Source: Saccharothrix sp. HUAS TT1
GTDB taxonomy: Bacteria; Actinomycetota; Actinomycetes; Mycobacteriales; Pseudonocardiaceae
Reading direction: 5' to 3'
DNA length: 64,000 nucleotides
Assembly: GCF_040744945.1 (NCBI RefSeq)
Contig: NZ_CP160453.1
Location: 3,286,001 to 3,350,000, forward strand
Position 1 is the stretch's first letter. The number at the start of each line of letters is the position of its first letter. The position numbers were made by a program, and so were the translations under genes. This document shows positions 39,535 through 49,356 of the stretch, piece after piece. The notes beneath the pieces are model-generated. The model had not been told where the DNA came from. It saw only the letters and a program-made list of their open reading frames with translations, and searched no databases.

Positions 39535-40358
39535 GCCGCCGGTCCCGGCAGCCCGCAGCCGGGGGCGGTCAGGTCCACCCGACCGCCCCCGGTCAGGCAC
39601 GGCGCGATCTGGTGCGTGCGCTGGGCGTAGCCGATGCCCTGGCGGACCGTCTTCCTGCCGTTCTCGTCGACCTCGCACGGGTTGTTGTCCGTGCACTCCT
39701 CGCCGTCCTCGTTGCCGGTGTTGTTGACCGCCACCACCTTGCCGGTGGCCAGGTCCACCACCGGAGAGCCGGACGTGCCGCCCTTGGTGTGGCAGTCCTC
39801 GGTGTAGCGCATCGAGCCCTGCCAGGTCCACCGGCCCTCGCGCAGCTCGTGCACGTAGCCGTCCGCCTCGCACTCGTAGACGTCGCGCCAATAACCGGAG
39901 ACGACCCTGATGTCGATGCCCTCGCCCGGCTGCTCCGGCGACAGCTCCAGCGCGCGGGACCCCTTCGCCTCGACCTCCGCGTAGGTGGACCCGACCCGGT
40001 AGAGGGCCACGTCCGTGCCGAACATCGTGGCGTAGACCAGGGACGTCGCGCGCAGCGTGCCGAGCGAGCCGTCGCCGTCGCCGTCGATCAGCTTGAACTC
40101 CCGGTCCGAAGGCAGGTCCACCATGACCTCCCGCGGCTCCATGAACTTCACGCAGTGCCCGTTCGTCATCACCAGCGCCGGGTCGGCCGGGTCGTAGTCC
40201 GGCGGCCGGACCACCGCGCCGGAGCAGCCGCTCAGCGACACGGTCCCGGCGAAGTCGACCTCGGCGCGCGCGGGGGCCGACGGCGCGGCGGACGCGACCG
40301 GGGCGACGGCGGACAGGGACAGCACGAGCGCGGCGAGCACCGCGGACGGATGGCGCAT
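39531..40358 (-). CDS. Secreted trypsin-like serine protease
   Basis: This 275-residue protein has a Sec signal peptide (about residues 1-24, ending SAVAPVASAA). Its chymotrypsin-fold catalytic triad is H68 (TNGHCVKF), D116 (FGTDVALYRV) and S198 (KGGTSGSPVVD). Several cysteine pairs are present, including C162/C189 and two cysteines in EECTDNNPCE. The calcium-site-like DGDGDGS lies near residue 93. It is probably an extracellular endopeptidase. It converges on the PI-PLC-like gene with a 4-base overlap of the stops. Confidence 0.87.
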   Translation of the reverse strand: MRHPSAVLAALVLSLSAVAPVASAAPSAPARAEVDFAGTVSLSGCSGAVVRPPDYDPADPALVMTNGHCVKFMEPREVMVDLPSDREFKLIDGDGDGSLGTLRATSLVYATMFGTDVALYRVGSTYAEVEAKGSRALELSPEQPGEGIDIRVVSGYWRDVYECEADGYVHELREGRWTWQGSMRYTEDCHTKGGTSGSPVVDLATGKVVAVNNTGNEDGEECTDNNPCEVDENGRKTVRQGIGYAQRTHQIAPCLTGGGRVDLTAPGCGLPGPAA

Positions 40359-40477
40359 GGGCGTTGATCCAATCAGCCGCCGCCGGGCGGTGCACGTCCG
40401 TTCACCCGCAGGTGGGACACCGGTTCGGTGGTCGTCCGGGTGCGCGATCCGGAGCGCGACCTCCCGCCCCCGGCGGG

Positions 40478-40987
40478 CTACTCGCCCTTCACGCCGTCCG
40501 CCAGCTCCCGCAGGAAGTCCAGGTGGCCGACGTGCCGGCCGGTCTCCTGCACCAGGTGCGCCAGCACCCAGCGCACCGTGCGGCCGTTGCCGGAGTGGTC
40601 GCCGCGGGTCCGGTCGTCCGGGCCCAGCCCGTCCAGCGCGCTCGCCGACCGCGCCCACTCGGCCCGGTACTCGGCGATCACCGACTCCACCGTGTCGCCG
40701 GGGTGCAGGAGCCACGACGCGTCCGCGTCCGCGCCCCACAGCGACGGCAGCTCGACACCGCCCGCCTCGATCGACAGCCACCACCGCTCGACCGCCGTCA
40801 GGTGCCGCAGCACGCCGAGCGCGCTCACCACCGGCGACGTCGGGATCGGGGTGGCGGTGGCGTCCGCCCGGCTCAGGCCCTCGACCTTGGCGACGGCGGT
40901 CAGCCGCAGGAAGGTCAGGAAGTCGGTCAGCAGCCGCAGCTCGTCATCGGCGTCCGCCGCCGGCCACGTGCGTTCGTTCGAACTCAT
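40478..40987 (-). CDS. DinB/DUF664-family protein
   Basis: This 169-residue four-helix-bundle protein has LGVLRHLTAVERWWLSIEAGG, WARSASALDGLGPDDR and the C-terminal RWVLAHLVQETGRHVGHLDFLREL. The three histidines that bind metal in the DinB superfamily are present in RHLTAVE, LAHLVQETGRHVGH. Members serve as thiol transferases (mycothiol or bacillithiol) or have no known activity. Mycothiol dependence would fit an actinomycete but is inference. ATG at 40987. Confidence 0.85.
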   Translation of the reverse strand: MSSNERTWPAADADDELRLLTDFLTFLRLTAVAKVEGLSRADATATPIPTSPVVSALGVLRHLTAVERWWLSIEAGGVELPSLWGADADASWLLHPGDTVESVIAEYRAEWARSASALDGLGPDDRTRGDHSGNGRTVRWVLAHLVQETGRHVGHLDFLRELADGVKGE

Positions 40988-41118
40988 GTTCGACACCCTA
41001 GCGGGCCCGGCGGCGCCGGAACCGTCCACAACGGACGCCTCGACGCCGTGCGCGGCGGAATGCGTCCACGAGGCGACCGCCGTGCCGAAACGTGGCGGCG
41101 TCACGCGCGTGGGCTTGC

Positions 41119-41217
41119 TATCGTCGGAAGTGGCGTGTGCGAGCAGACGTGAGGCTGGAGCCACTCCCCGGCAACGGGTGGCGTGATCCGCCGCGGGGTG
41201 AGGGCACCCCTGCTCGC
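41119..41217 (+). promoter_or_regulatory. Candidate structured leader RNA (unclassified riboswitch-like element)
   Basis: A -10-like TATCGT (41119-41124) is followed by an 8-bp closing helix: GCGAGCAG (41139-41146) with CTGCTCGC (41210-41217). It encloses three hairpins: GGC-TGGA-GCC (41153-41162), CCAC..GTGG around CCCCGGCAACGGG (41161-41181), and GGGGTG-AGGG-CACCCC (41195-41210). Such a closed multi-helix junction in a 5' leader is typical of riboswitches. The CCGGCAAC segment recalls the S-box clan, but the rest does not fit any class recognised here. The remaining bases to the start codon at 41299 contain no ORF. Confidence 0.45.
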
Positions 41218-41298
41218 GGCAGGACCACCGAAGTCCGTTGAACGACGCGTTGACGCGTCCTTGTTGCGCCGAGCCGGGCGGCGGGAGCGAGGACTGCT

Positions 41299-42261
41299 GT
41301 GGCGCGATCGTCGTTGACCGAGCAACTGGTCGACCTGCGTCGGACCTACACCGGCGAGAACCTGACCCAGGCCGTGCCCGCGGTGAAGGCGGTGCTGCAC
41401 GACCTGCCGGACGACCGGCGCGAACGCGTGGTGGACGCGTTGCGCGGCAAGGCCGACGCGCGCGGGCTGTTCCTGCCCGACGCCGACGGCGAGGACCAGC
41501 GGGCGCTGGAGTGCGTGCTGCTCAAGGCGGGGCTGGACGCGGGCGCGCACCTCCAGCTGCGGCCGCCGGCCAGCATGCTGCGCCCGGCGCACGCGTTCCG
41601 CGCGGTCGAGCCCGCGCCGCACCCCAGGGTGCACCTCACCGAGCACGCCCTGGGCCCGCTGCTGTACGAGCTGCTGCCGCGCCACGACGAGTCGTGGGTG
41701 TCGGGCGTGGCCGGCCTGCGGGTCACCCACCACCCGCGCTCGGTGGAGCTGCGGCTGATCGGGCTGGACGCGGCCGTGCACCTCGCGGGCGTGGACGAGC
41801 GGGCGTGGGCCGAGGGCCTGAGGTACGTGCGCAACCTGCTCGACGGCCGCGGTCTGACCGGCGCGTTCATCGACGGCCCGCTCGCCCCCGTCGAGCGCGA
41901 CCACCTGGACGAGACGCCGTACCCGACCGGTGCCGGCAGCGCCGTGCTGCGCCGGTACCACCTGTTCAGCGCCACGCCGTGGGTGCGCGCGCTGGCGCAG
42001 GGCGACCGGTGGTGGGTGGAGTGGCCGGAGGGCCTTGGTGTGGTGGGGGTGGCCGACCGGCTGCTGCACCCCGTGTTCGGCCTGCCCGGCGCCGCGGAAG
42101 TCCCCAGCGCCGGCGGGGGTCTCGGCCTCTCCAACGGGTGGCACGACCTGTACCTGCGGGAGGTCGACGGGCCGAACCCGGAGCACGAGCCCGCGCTGGC
42201 CGCGATGGAGTGGCCGAAGGGCGTGACCGGGTGGTGGGAGCCGCCGCAGCCGGTGCGCTGA
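41299..42261 (+). CDS. Uncharacterised 320-residue protein
   Basis: This soluble protein begins ARSSLTEQLVDLRRTYTGE and has a helical N-terminal third (about residues 1-90), followed by a mixed alpha/beta region with blocks such as SWVSGVAGLRVTHHPRSVELRLIG, RYHLFSATPWVRAL and LGLSNGWHDLYLREVDG. There are no transmembrane segments and no recognisable catalytic motif. It is not similar to any family known to me. The GTG start has GGGAGCGAGGA upstream. It stands alone between a structured leader candidate and a strong terminator, so it is a single-gene transcription unit. Confidence 0.7.
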   Translation: MARSSLTEQLVDLRRTYTGENLTQAVPAVKAVLHDLPDDRRERVVDALRGKADARGLFLPDADGEDQRALECVLLKAGLDAGAHLQLRPPASMLRPAHAFRAVEPAPHPRVHLTEHALGPLLYELLPRHDESWVSGVAGLRVTHHPRSVELRLIGLDAAVHLAGVDERAWAEGLRYVRNLLDGRGLTGAFIDGPLAPVERDHLDETPYPTGAGSAVLRRYHLFSATPWVRALAQGDRWWVEWPEGLGVVGVADRLLHPVFGLPGAAEVPSAGGGLGLSNGWHDLYLREVDGPNPEHEPALAAMEWPKGVTGWWEPPQPVR

Positions 42262-42265
42262 GCCG

Positions 42266-42300
42266 ACCGCCCCTGGCGGGGGACACCCGCCAGGGGCGGT
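42266..42300 (+). terminator. Perfect 15-bp hairpin terminator
   Basis: ACCGCCCCTGGCGGG (42266-42280) pairs exactly with 42286-42300 across a 5-base loop, starting 5 bases after the stop of the uncharacterised gene. No T-tract follows. Confidence 0.8.
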
Positions 42301-42467
42301 GCTCACCCACGGCGTTCGGCCGAGCGCCCGGGGCCGAACCGACGAAGTCGTCGCCGGTGGCCGTGATCACGGCCCGACCGCGTCGACCGGCCCGGGGACG
42401 CCGGTAGACTGCGGTTTCGTCCGACGCGACCGCGTCGAGCCGCCGCCAGAGTGTCAGGAGGACCCCG

Positions 42468-43073
42468 GTGACCCATCAGGCTGCCGAGGCCCAGCCCGAG
42501 GTCGCGCCCCGGCGCGTGCTCGTGGCCGAGGACGAAGCCCTCATCCGCCTCGACCTGGTCGAGATGCTGCGCGAGGAGGGGTACGAGGTGGCCGGCCAGG
42601 CCGCCGACGGCGACGAAGCGGTCACGCTGGCCACCGAGCTGCGGCCGGACCTGGTGATCATGGACGTGAAGATGCCCAAGGTCGACGGCATCGAGGCCGC
42701 GTCGGTGATCGCGGGCAACCGCATCGCGCCGGTCGTCATCCTCACCGCGTTCAGCCAGCGCGACCTGGTGGAGCGGGCCCGCGACGCGGGTGCGATGGCC
42801 TACCTGGTCAAGCCGTTCGCCAAGCGCGACCTGGTGCCCGCGATCGAGCTGGCGATGAGCCGCTTCGCCGAGCTGCAGGCGCTGGAGAACGAGGTCGCCG
42901 GGCTGACCGAGCGGCTGGAGACGCGCAAGGTCGTCGAACGCGCCAAGGGTTTGCTGATGACCAAGCAGGGCCTGTCGGAGCCCGAGGCGTTCCGCTGGGT
43001 GCAGCGCACCGCGATGGACCGGCGCACGACGATGAAGGCCGTCGCCGAAGCCGTCATCGAAAACTTCGGCTGA
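42468..43073 (+). CDS. pdtaR: ANTAR-domain response regulator (PdtaR)
   Basis: This 201-residue regulator has a receiver domain (about residues 14-130; phosphoacceptor D66 in VIMDVKMPKVDG, switch region ILTAFSQ, LVKPFAKRDL). An ANTAR RNA-binding domain occupies about 140-200 (LETRKVVERAKGLLMTKQGLSEPEAFRWVQRTAMD). Phosphorylated PdtaR binds ANTAR-type RNA hairpins and prevents premature termination; its kinase PdtaS is normally encoded elsewhere. This matches the pdtaR-polA-rpsA gene order of actinobacteria. The GTG has AGGAGG upstream. A short hairpin overlaps the stop. Confidence 0.93.
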   Translation: MTHQAAEAQPEVAPRRVLVAEDEALIRLDLVEMLREEGYEVAGQAADGDEAVTLATELRPDLVIMDVKMPKVDGIEAASVIAGNRIAPVVILTAFSQRDLVERARDAGAMAYLVKPFAKRDLVPAIELAMSRFAELQALENEVAGLTERLETRKVVERAKGLLMTKQGLSEPEAFRWVQRTAMDRRTTMKAVAEAVIENFG

Positions 43074-43083
43074 GTATCAGCCG
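43067..43083 (+). terminator. Short hairpin overlapping the pdtaR stop
   Basis: CGGCTGA-GTA-TCAGCCG forms a 7-bp stem whose left arm contains the stop codon. It is weak for a terminator and may act with downstream sequence. Confidence 0.4.
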
Positions 43084-43175
43084 GAGATACCCGTTCGAGT
43101 ATCGGACAGGCCGCAGGGCCATTCTCGGTTACTGCCCGCATTGGCTTTGTGACCTGCGGCTATTTGAGCTGGATT

Positions 43176-43202
43176 TGAGGTTGGTTAACCTCGGGGCATA
43201 AT
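43176..43202 (+). promoter_or_regulatory. Probable promoter and operator of the liv operon
   Basis: TTGAGG (43176-43181) and CATAAT (43197-43202) are 15 bases apart. The -35 side overlaps the perfect inverted repeat GAGGTT-GGTT-AACCTC (43177-43192), a likely operator. A second dyad GTGAC-TACC-GTCAC (43206-43219) lies just downstream. The transcribed leader to the first gene is then about 140 bases and holds no ORF. Confidence 0.55.
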
Positions 43203-43350
43203 CCGGTGACTACCGTCACGATGTGGACACAGAGCAGTAAGACCACCTGTTCACCGAACTCAACTGAAGCTACGTTCCTGCCCTAACCCACGCCCTCGTG
43301 TGAGGGCTCCGCCTACCGGCGGGTTGGTTGGTGTCATGGGAGGTATTCCG

Positions 43351-44526
43351 GTGTCAGGAGCACGACTCGGCCGAGTTCTGGTGCTGGCGGCGGCTTCGTC
43401 GCTGGTGCTCGCGGCTTGTGCCGGAGGCGGCGGCGGTGGCGAAGCGGGTGGCGACGTCACCTCGGTCAAGATCGGGTTCATGGGTGACCTCACCGGTGAG
43501 AACTCGGCGATCGTGATCCCGCCCCGGAACGGGGCGGTCATGGCGGTCGACGAGTACAACGCCACGAACCCCAAGGTCAAGATCGAGCTGGTGCAGTACG
43601 ACAGCCAGGGCAAGCCCGACCAGGCGACCTCGCTGATCACGCAGGCCATCGGCCAGGACAAGATCGTCGGCCTCATCGGCCCGGCCTTCTCCGGTGAGTC
43701 GAAGGCCATCGGCGGCCAGCTGGAGGAGAACAAGATCCCCAGCGTCTCGCCGTCCGCCACGAACCCCGGCCTGGCGAGCAACAACTGGACCTACTGGCAC
43801 CGCGTCGTGGCCAACGACGACGACCAGGGCCCCGGCATCGCCGAATTCCTGGTGAAGGCGAAGAGCCCCAAGAAGGCGTTCGTCCTGTCCGACGACCAGG
43901 AGTACAGCGTCGGCCTGGCCGAGGCCGTCGGCAAGTCCTTCGAGGCGGCCGGCGTCACGGTCGAGCGCGACAAGTTCGCCAAGGACGCGTCCGACTACTC
44001 GTCCACCGTCACGAAGGTCGCCTCGGCCAACCCCGACGTGATCGTCTTCGGTGGCTACTACGCCCAGGCGGGCCGGCTGCTCAAGCAGCTCCGCGACGGC
44101 GGTGTGACGGCGACGTTCGCCTCCGGTGACGGCTCGCTCGACCAGCAGCTCGTCACCGGCGCGGGCACCCAGGCCGCCGAGGGCGCCGTCCTCGCCTGCC
44201 CGTGCAACATCCCGTCGGCCGACGTGACCGGTCCGTTGAAGACGTTCTTCGACAACTACAAGAAGAGCGCCAACGTCGACCCGGCCATCTACGCGACCGA
44301 GGGCTACGACGCCGCGACCGCGTTCATCAAGGCCGTCGGGGCGGGCAACACCACCGGCGAGAAGATCAACGAGTTCCTGAAGACGGCCAGCTTCGAGGGC
44401 GTGTCCAAGCCGATCAAGTTCAAGGCGAACGGCGAGCCGGAGAACAACGCGATCTTCATCTACCAGGTGAAGGACGGCCAGGTGAAGCTGCTGGGTTCCG
44501 CCGAGGAAGCCAAGATCGAAGGCTGA
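43351..44526 (+). CDS. livK: Branched-chain amino acid ABC transporter, substrate-binding lipoprotein
   Basis: This 391-residue type I periplasmic-binding-fold lipoprotein captures Leu/Ile/Val-type substrates for the LivHMGF importer. The lipobox is VLAAC with lipidated C23, followed by a Gly linker and VKIGFMGDLTGENSAI. GPAFSGESKAIGGQLEENKIPSVSPSATNPGL is the typical ligand-binding segment. GTG 43351 was chosen because GGGAGG lies 7 bases upstream; an in-frame ATG at 43336 overlaps that site. It is the first gene of the operon and is separated from the permease genes by a strong hairpin. Confidence 0.92.
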   Translation: MSGARLGRVLVLAAASSLVLAACAGGGGGGEAGGDVTSVKIGFMGDLTGENSAIVIPPRNGAVMAVDEYNATNPKVKIELVQYDSQGKPDQATSLITQAIGQDKIVGLIGPAFSGESKAIGGQLEENKIPSVSPSATNPGLASNNWTYWHRVVANDDDQGPGIAEFLVKAKSPKKAFVLSDDQEYSVGLAEAVGKSFEAAGVTVERDKFAKDASDYSSTVTKVASANPDVIVFGGYYAQAGRLLKQLRDGGVTATFASGDGSLDQQLVTGAGTQAAEGAVLACPCNIPSADVTGPLKTFFDNYKKSANVDPAIYATEGYDAATAFIKAVGAGNTTGEKINEFLKTASFEGVSKPIKFKANGEPENNAIFIYQVKDGQVKLLGSAEEAKIEG

Positions 44527-44559
44527 TCCGAGACGGAAAAGATAAGCAGGCTAGCGCGC

Positions 44560-44602
44560 TGGGGAGCGGGAGCGTCGTGGGAACGACTGCTCCCGCTCCC
44601 CA
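44560..44602 (+). terminator. Intercistronic hairpin after the binding-protein gene
   Basis: TGGGGAGCGGGAGC (44560-44573) pairs perfectly with 44589-44602, and GTCGT/ACGAC extends the stem past a one-base bulge. Between the binding-protein and permease genes such hairpins partly stop transcription and protect the upstream message, giving excess binding protein. Confidence 0.75.
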
Positions 44603-44652
44603 CCACTATCGCGAAGTTTCTCCCCCCGCCCGTCTCGTGAGGCAAACCTGTC

Positions 44653-45611
44653 ATGCTTGATGATTTCCTCAACCAGATCCTGCCCAGCACGGTGGGCGGA
44701 CTGGTGTTCGGCTCCATCTACGCGCTCATCGCCCTCGGCTACACGATGGTCTACGGCGTGCTGCGCCTGATCAACTTCGCGCACTCCGAGATCTTCATGA
44801 TCGGCACGTTCACGTCGCTCGTGGTGGTCACGGCGATCGCGCCCTCGGCGCCGCTCACCGGGTTGGCGCTGTTCGGCGTGCTGTTGTTGATCATCGTGCT
44901 GTCCGCGGCGGTGTCCGGCGGCGCCGCCGTCCTGCTGGAGCTGGTGGCCTACCGGCCGCTGCGCAAGAAGGGCGCCACCCGGCTCACCGCGCTGATCTCG
45001 GCGATCGGCGCGTCCCTGTTCCTGATGGAGCTGTTCGCGCTCGTCATCATCCCCTGGTTGACCGGCAAGCCCGGCCGCAACCAGCAGTCCTCGCCGCGCA
45101 TCGTCGACCGCGACACGGTGTTCACCATCGGCAACGCGGCCGTCCGCACCGACCACATCATCGTCGTGGTCGCCGCCGTCATCATGATGATCGCCCTGGA
45201 CCGCTTGGTGAACAAGACCAAGATCGGCCGCGGCATCCGGGCCACCGCGCAGGACCCCGAGGCCGCCGTCCTGATGGGCGTCAGCATCGACAACATCGTG
45301 CGGATCACGTTCCTCCTCGGCGGCGCGATGGCCGGCGTGGCGGGCGCGCTCTACCTGATGGAGTTCGAGAACACGGTCTTCAACGTCGGTTTCGTGCTCG
45401 GCATCAAGGCGTTCACCGCCGCCGTGCTCGGCGGTATCGGCAACCTGCGCGGCGCGCTTCTCGGTGGTGTCGCGCTCGGCCTGATCGAGAACTGGGGCGC
45501 GATCTTCCTTGGCTCGGAGTGGAAGGACGTGATCGCGTTCACCGTCCTGGTGGTCGTGCTGATGTTCCGACCGACCGGCATCCTCGGTGAATCCCTGCAG
45601 AAGGCCCGCGC

Positions 45612-45615
<4 letters not shown>
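44653..45615 (+). CDS. livH: Branched-chain amino acid ABC transporter permease LivH
   Basis: This 320-residue permease has about eight membrane helices. The family start GGLVFGSIYALIALGYTMVYGVLRLINFAHSEIFMIGTF is nearly canonical. The coupling-helix segment GRGIRATAQDPEAAVLMGV contacts the ATPases, and AVLGGIGNLRGALLGGVALGLIE follows. It is followed directly by livM through an ATGA overlap. The gap to livK contains a strong hairpin. Confidence 0.94.
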
Positions 45616-46771
<1,156 letters not shown>

Positions 46772-46775
<4 letters not shown>

Positions 46776-47548
46776 GCACTCCCGTCCTTCAGCTGGACGA
46801 CGTGACCATGCGCTTCGGCGGCGTGGTCGCCCTGCGCGGCGCGAAGATCAGCATCGCCCCGGGCGAGATCTTCGCCCTGATCGGGCCCAACGGCGCGGGC
46901 AAGACCACGGTGTTCAACGTGGTCACCGGCGTCTACCAGCCCACCGAGGGCCAGGTGCTGTTCAACGGCGACCGGATCAACGGCACCAAGCGGTTCAAGA
47001 TCACCAAGCAGGGCATCGCCCGCACGTTCCAGAACATCCGGCTGTTCCACAACATGTCGGCGCTGGAGAACGTGATGGTCGGCGCGGACGCGCACCACAA
47101 GACCGGTGCGATCGGCGCCACGCTCAACCTGCCCTGGCACCGCAAGGAGGAGAAGCGCGGCCGCGAGCTGGCCCGGGAACTGCTCGACTTCGTCGGCATC
47201 CCCGGTCGGATGAGCGAGACCGCGAAGAACCTGCCCTACGGCGACCAGCGCCGGCTGGAGATCGCCCGCGCGCTGGCGACGGACCCGAAGCTGCTGCTCC
47301 TGGACGAGCCCGCGGCGGGCATGAACCCGGCCGAGAAGGAAGCGCTCCAGGCGCTGATCCGCAAGATCCGCGACAGCGGCCGGACCGTCCTGCTGATCGA
47401 GCACGACATGAGCCTGGTCATGGGCGTCAGCGACCGCGTCGCGGTGCTGGACTTCGGCCAGCTCATCGCAGAAGGGCTCCCGCAAGAGGTGCAGAACAAC
47501 CCGAAGGTCATCGAGGCGTACCTGGGGGTGTCCGAAGATGCTTCTTGA
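46772..47548 (+). CDS. livG: Branched-chain amino acid ABC transporter ATPase LivG
   Basis: This 258-residue ATPase has Walker A GPNGAGKT, the Q-loop in ARTFQNIRLF, a signature in place of LSGGQ that reads LPYGDQRRLEIARAL (the LivG form), Walker B LLLLDEPAAGMN and the switch histidine in IEHDMSLVM. The GTG start overlaps the livM stop as GTGA. Its end overlaps livF by 11 bases. Confidence 0.95.
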
Positions 47549-48242
47549 GCTCAAGGACATCCACGTCCACTACGGCAAGATCGCCGCCATCAAGGGCATC
47601 AGCCTGGAAGTGGCGGAGGGTGAGATCGTCTCGCTCATCGGCGCCAACGGCGCGGGCAAGACGACGACGCTGAAGACGATCTCCGGACTGCGCCCGCTGA
47701 CCAGCGGCCAGGTCCTGTTCGACGGCCAGGACATCTCCAAGATGCCCGGCCACAAGCGGGTCATGGCGGGCATCGGCCAGTCACCGGAGGGCCGCGGCGT
47801 GTTCCCCGGCATGACGGTGCAGGAGAACCTGCTGATGGGCGCCTACACCCGCAAGGACGCGCTCGACGCGGACCTGGCCGAGGTCTACGAGCTGTTCCCG
47901 CGGCTGGCGGAGCGCAAGAGCCAGTTCGGCGGCACCATGTCCGGCGGCGAGCAGCAGATGGTCGCCATCGGCCGGGCGCTGATGACCAAGCCGAAGGTGC
48001 TCCTGCTGGACGAGCCGTCGATGGGCCTCGCGCCCATGCTCATCGCGCAGATCTTCGAGATCATCAAGGAGATCAACAAGCGCGGCACGACCGTGCTGCT
48101 GGTGGAGCAGAACGCGCAGCAGGCGCTGAAGCTCTCCCACCGCGCGTACGTGCTGGAGACCGGCCGGGTCGTGAAGAGCGCGCCCGGTCCGGAGCTGCTG
48201 GACGACCCCCAGGTGCGCGCGGCGTACCTCGGCGGTCACTGA
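47538..48242 (+). CDS. livF: Branched-chain amino acid ABC transporter ATPase LivF
   Basis: This 234-residue second ATPase has Walker A GANGAGKTTTL, Q-loop GIGQSPEGRGVFPGMTV, signature MSGGEQQMVAIGRAL, Walker B LLLLDEPSMGLAP and switch VEQNAQQAL, the LivF hallmark. It starts inside the last codons of livG and ends the operon. A hairpin at 48256-48286 terminates it. Confidence 0.95.
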   Translation: MLLELKDIHVHYGKIAAIKGISLEVAEGEIVSLIGANGAGKTTTLKTISGLRPLTSGQVLFDGQDISKMPGHKRVMAGIGQSPEGRGVFPGMTVQENLLMGAYTRKDALDADLAEVYELFPRLAERKSQFGGTMSGGEQQMVAIGRALMTKPKVLLLDEPSMGLAPMLIAQIFEIIKEINKRGTTVLLVEQNAQQALKLSHRAYVLETGRVVKSAPGPELLDDPQVRAAYLGGH

Positions 48243-48255
48243 GAGCGCCCGGCGG

Positions 48256-48286
48256 TCCCGCTGGCCCGGTCACTGGGCCAGCGGGA
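48256..48286. terminator. Bidirectional hairpin at the end of the liv operon
   Basis: TCCCGCTGGCCC (48256-48267) pairs perfectly with GGGCCAGCGGGA (48275-48286). Its right arm lies within the last codons of the convergent lipoprotein gene, so the terminator and the coding sequence overlap. Confidence 0.75.
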
Positions 48287-48821
48287 TCTCGGTGCTCGAC
48301 TCGTCCTTCAGGTCGGTCAGCGTCGGACCGCCGTACACCCGCAGGGCCAGCGGCTTCGCGTCCTTCGGCACGTCGTAGTAGACGTCGTACTCCAGCCGCA
48401 CGTTCGCGCCGAGGTCGATCCGCTCCGGCTGCCGCTTGATCGTCATGGCCTGCGAGTCGGTCTGGTGCTCGACGTCGTGGTCGTCGACCAGCACGTGCCT
48501 GCGGGCGTCGAACGACACGCTGCTGCGGCCGTTGTTGATCACGCTCATCCGGATCCGGACGAACTGGCCCTTGGCGTGGAACTCGGCGTGGCTGCCGATC
48601 AGCGTCGGCACCTCCGTGGTGAGCCCGACCAGCGTGAACGCCGTGTCGCCGTCCGCCGTGGTGGGTATCTTGAGCGGCTTCTCGTCCGGCCGCACCGTCT
48701 GCGCGGGCAGCGGGTAGGTCGGCGCCGAGGAGACCGTGGTCTCCGGCCCGGCCACCACCGGCGTGCCGCCACAACCGGCCGCCACCAGCACGGCGGCCGT
48801 CACCGCCACCAGACGCCGCAC
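48270..48821 (-). CDS. DUF4352-type lipoprotein
   Basis: This 183-residue predicted lipoprotein has lipobox VAAGC (C17) and a Thr/Pro-rich spacer to about residue 55. An Ig-like beta domain follows (GQFVRIRMSVINNGRSSVSFDARRHVLVDD and ANVRLEYDVYYDVPKDAKPLALRVYG) matching the DUF4352/telomere-binding-like fold found in exported actinobacterial proteins. Function is unknown. The GTG at 48821 has GGAGG five bases upstream, and starting there puts the signal peptide at the N terminus. Confidence 0.75.
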   Translation of the reverse strand: MRRLVAVTAAVLVAAGCGGTPVVAGPETTVSSAPTYPLPAQTVRPDEKPLKIPTTADGDTAFTLVGLTTEVPTLIGSHAEFHAKGQFVRIRMSVINNGRSSVSFDARRHVLVDDHDVEHQTDSQAMTIKRQPERIDLGANVRLEYDVYYDVPKDAKPLALRVYGGPTLTDLKDESSTEIPLAQ

Positions 48822-48882
48822 GCCCACCTCCAGCTCACCCGGTCCCCCTGGATTGCACACCCGCGGGGGCCGAATCGCACCT

Positions 48883-49305
48883 TCACACCTTCGGGGCATC
48901 TTTCAGGAAGCAGGTCAGCCGGGCCGTGCAGGCTCGCCGGTCCTGGTCGTCGGTGATGACGATCTCGTAGGTGGCCGTGCTGCGACCCCGGTGGACCGGC
49001 GTGCACACGCCCGTGACGACGCCTTCGGTGACGGCCCGGTGGTGCGTGCAGGACAGCTCCAGGCCGACCGCCAGCCGCTCCGGCGCCGCGTGCATGGCCG
49101 CCGCGATCGAGCCCAGGGTCTCGGCCAGCGCCGCGTTCGCGCCGCCGTGCAGCAGCCCGTACGGCTGCCGGTTGCCCTTGACCGGCATCGTCCCGACCAG
49201 CCGGTCGGCCTCCCATCGGGTGATCTCGATGCCGAGCTTGGTGGTCAGCTGCTCGTGGGCGACGGCCTGGTCGGAGCCGGGCATGTCCTCGGGGGCGGGC
49301 GTCAC
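48883..49305 (-). CDS. PaaI-type hotdog thioesterase
   Basis: This 140-residue single hotdog-fold protein has the PaaI signature GLLHGGANAALAETLGSIAA, whose HGG and following acidic residue form the acyl-CoA thioesterase site. Later it has HRGRSTATYEIVITDDQDRRACTARLTCFL. The substrate is likely an aromatic or short-chain acyl-CoA. It is divergent from polA across 51 bases, a conserved position in actinobacteria. The start is GTG. Confidence 0.87.
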   Translation of the reverse strand: MTPAPEDMPGSDQAVAHEQLTTKLGIEITRWEADRLVGTMPVKGNRQPYGLLHGGANAALAETLGSIAAAMHAAPERLAVGLELSCTHHRAVTEGVVTGVCTPVHRGRSTATYEIVITDDQDRRACTARLTCFLKDAPKV

Positions 49306-49356
49306 GGTTGCTCCAGTCGGTGCGGCGCTGTCGGACCCCCACCCTAGACTCGCCGC

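Noticed and set aside
41139..41217. Assignment of the leader to a SAM-I/SAM-IV riboswitch
   Set aside because: Only the CCGGCAAC word matches. The flanking helices, spacing and downstream gene do not follow the known consensus as I recall it, so the class is left open.
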